The notes beneath the pieces are model-generated. The model saw only the letters and a program-made list of their open reading frames with translations. It ran no database searches and had not been told where the DNA came from. The position numbers and the translations under genes are program-made. From an uncultured Hyphomicrobiales bacterium (GTDB taxonomy: Bacteria > Pseudomonadota > Alphaproteobacteria > Rhizobiales > Beijerinckiaceae), in the NCBI GenBank assembly GCA_903903935.1, contig CAIVAX010000177.1, forward strand, positions 1 to 17,784: 17,784 bases of DNA, written 5' to 3'. Within the stretch, counting starts at the first letter, position 1. Every line of letters starts with the position of its first letter. Positions 15,109-17,784 of this stretch are shown piece by piece.

Positions 15109-16047
15109 ATGAAGCAATCTTTATCTGCGGCTTCGGGCCGCAAAACATTGGCTATCAAGACATTGGCTAGCAAGACTTTGGTTAGCAAGACTTTGGTCGG
15201 CTTGATGGCTGCGATGGCCTCAACAGCGGCCCTCATGGGGTCCGTCTCTGCCCAGACTGTGGGCCGCGGTTTTGAAAACCAAATGGGTCTGATCCCCGGC
15301 GTGACATCCATCGCTCATGAAATCGACTTTTTCCACAACGATATTCTGCTCCCGATCATTACGGTGATCTCTCTGTTCGTGCTGGCCCTTCTCATTTATG
15401 TGATGGTCAAGTTCAACGAAAAGGCCAATCCCACTCCCACCAAGACAACCCATCATACGGGATTGGAAGTGGCTTGGACCATCATCCCCGTCCTCATTCT
15501 GGTGGTGATCGCTATCCCCTCTTTCCGCCTGCTGACCCATCAGCTGACTTTTCCTGAAGCCGACATCACGATGAAGGCAACTGGCAAGCAATGGTACTGG
15601 TCTTATACCTACCCCAAGTCGGGTGATGTTGCGGCTTTTGAATTTGATTCCAACCTTCTCGATCAGGCTGCTTTGCCTCCCGGCAAGCTGCGTTTGTTGG
15701 ATGTGGATTATGAAGCTGTTGTCCCCGTCAACAAGACGGTGCGTCTGCAAGTGACTGCAGATGCGGTTGGCGTCATTCACTCCTTCGTTATTCAATCCTT
15801 TGGCATTCGTATCGACGCTGTTCCCGGTCGCTTGAATGAAACTTGGTTCAAGGCCGAGAAGGAAGGCATCTATTACGGACAGTGCTCGAAGCTTTGCGGC
15901 AAGGACCATGCTTTCATGCCAATCGTCTTCCGCGTCGTGAGCGAAGAAAAATACAAAGAATGGCTCGCCAAAACCTCGAAAGAATTTGCTGCCACGTCTT
16001 CTTCGACCCAATTTGCGGATGCTGAGTCCGCAACTCTTCGCCAGTAA
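15109..16047 (+). CDS. ctaC: Cytochrome c oxidase subunit II
   Basis: The copper-A subunit of an aa3-type oxidase, which accepts electrons from cytochrome c in the periplasm. From ATG 15109 it has 312 residues: a signal peptide cut near A48/Q49 (S-V-S-A-Q-T), two membrane helices (about 79-101 and 119-137), G-K-Q-W-Y-W-S-Y, and CuA ligands His224, Cys259, Cys263, His267 and Met270. The residue between the cysteines, Glu in most family members, is Lys261. The start is uncertain: the frame is open to 14998, with ATGs at 15010, 15064, 15091, 15100 and 15109. I prefer 15109 because GGGAG (15093-15097) is suitably spaced. There is no visible C-terminal cytochrome c domain. ctaD follows after 27 bases, so the two are co-transcribed. 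Confidence 0.93.
   Translation: MKQSLSAASGRKTLAIKTLASKTLVSKTLVGLMAAMASTAALMGSVSAQTVGRGFENQMGLIPGVTSIAHEIDFFHNDILLPIITVISLFVLALLIYVMVKFNEKANPTPTKTTHHTGLEVAWTIIPVLILVVIAIPSFRLLTHQLTFPEADITMKATGKQWYWSYTYPKSGDVAAFEFDSNLLDQAALPPGKLRLLDVDYEAVVPVNKTVRLQVTADAVGVIHSFVIQSFGIRIDAVPGRLNETWFKAEKEGIYYGQCSKLCGKDHAFMPIVFRVVSEEKYKEWLAKTSKEFAATSSSTQFADAESATLRQ
15142..15201 (+). repeat. Four-copy 15-bp tandem repeat inside ctaC
   Basis: Units at 15142, 15157, 15172 and 15187 follow the pattern AARACWTTGGYNRKC and encode K-T-L-A-I, K-T-L-A-S, K-T-L-V-S and K-T-L-V-G in frame. They make up most of the charged n-region of the signal peptide. Neighbouring units differ at one to three bases, as expected for duplication followed by drift. 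Confidence 0.92.
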
Positions 16048-17748
<1,701 letters not shown>

Positions 17749-17758
17749 GAACCAAAAC

Positions 17759-17784
17759 TCCGGCGGCTCTCACCAGCCGCCGGA
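17759..17784 (+). terminator. Perfect 10-bp hairpin after ctaD, cut by window end
   Basis: TCCGGCGGCT (17759-17768), loop CTCACC, AGCCGCCGGA (17775-17784). The stem begins 10 bases after the ctaD stop. The window ends with the stem, so a T-tract cannot be seen. It may be a terminator, or a stem that lowers expression of downstream assembly or subunit III genes relative to ctaCD. Confidence 0.6.

Noticed and set aside
15220..16011. 263-codon minus-strand frame
   Set aside because: Antisense shadow of ctaC, whose plus-strand product has complete CuA ligands.

Overview
The window reads as ordinary chromosomal, housekeeping DNA of an alphaproteobacterium, most likely of the Hyphomicrobiales (Rhizobiales). 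This placement is inferred from recalled family resemblance, not from a search. It rests on the dihydroorotase-like protein with a D-S-Q-V-H-F-R metal motif beside a YgfZ-type protein, an IalB-family periplasmic protein, separate Rieske / cytochrome b / cytochrome c1 genes of the bc1 complex, and a ctaC-ctaD aa3 oxidase locus. I see no phage, transposon, CRISPR array, tRNA or rRNA, and no sign of recent transfer.

Layout. Positions 1-1728 (minus) hold a tight three-gene unit, ygfZ, tag and a truncated HD-domain hydrolase, with 1-3 nt between genes. Divergent from it is a 441-residue dihydroorotase-family gene (1861-3186, plus), followed by a possible small membrane protein gene (3220-3429, minus). 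An aspartate aminotransferase gene (3702-4904, plus) converges on the bc1 operon petABC (7649-4996, minus). A perfect hairpin with an A-tract and a T-tract between the two ends looks like a bidirectional terminator. A good sigma70-type promoter lies ahead of petA, and trmL (7959-8444) is divergent from it. Next comes a complete glycine cleavage operon on the minus strand, gcvT-gcvH-gcvPA-gcvPB (12982-8459), with the P protein split into two genes. It is preceded by a clear tandem glycine riboswitch at about 13047-13225. Two envelope genes follow on the minus strand, a lipoprotein (13972-13331) and an IalB-family protein (14655-14101). After a roughly 450-nt intergenic stretch, ctaC and ctaD (cytochrome c oxidase subunits II and I) run to the end on the plus strand, and a 10-bp hairpin fills the last 26 bases.

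How the genes fit together. The petABC complex oxidises quinol and reduces cytochrome c, and CtaC/CtaD reduce oxygen with it, so the window carries most of one branch of aerobic respiration. The gcv operon turns glycine and tetrahydrofolate into methylene-THF, CO2, ammonia and NADH, and is apparently switched by glycine itself. YgfZ, a GcvT relative, supports folate-linked Fe-S cluster work, which the Rieske protein would need. Tag and TrmL repair DNA and modify tRNA respectively.

I did not find a convincing undescribed multi-gene system. The observations most worth a second look are: paired substitutions at the non-redox Mg/Mn site shared by CtaC and CtaD; a Shine-Dalgarno sequence in the gcvT leader that resembles the riboswitch P1 strand; a four-fold 15-bp repeat coding for the CtaC signal-peptide n-region; and a glutamine in place of the first metal histidine in the dihydroorotase-like protein.
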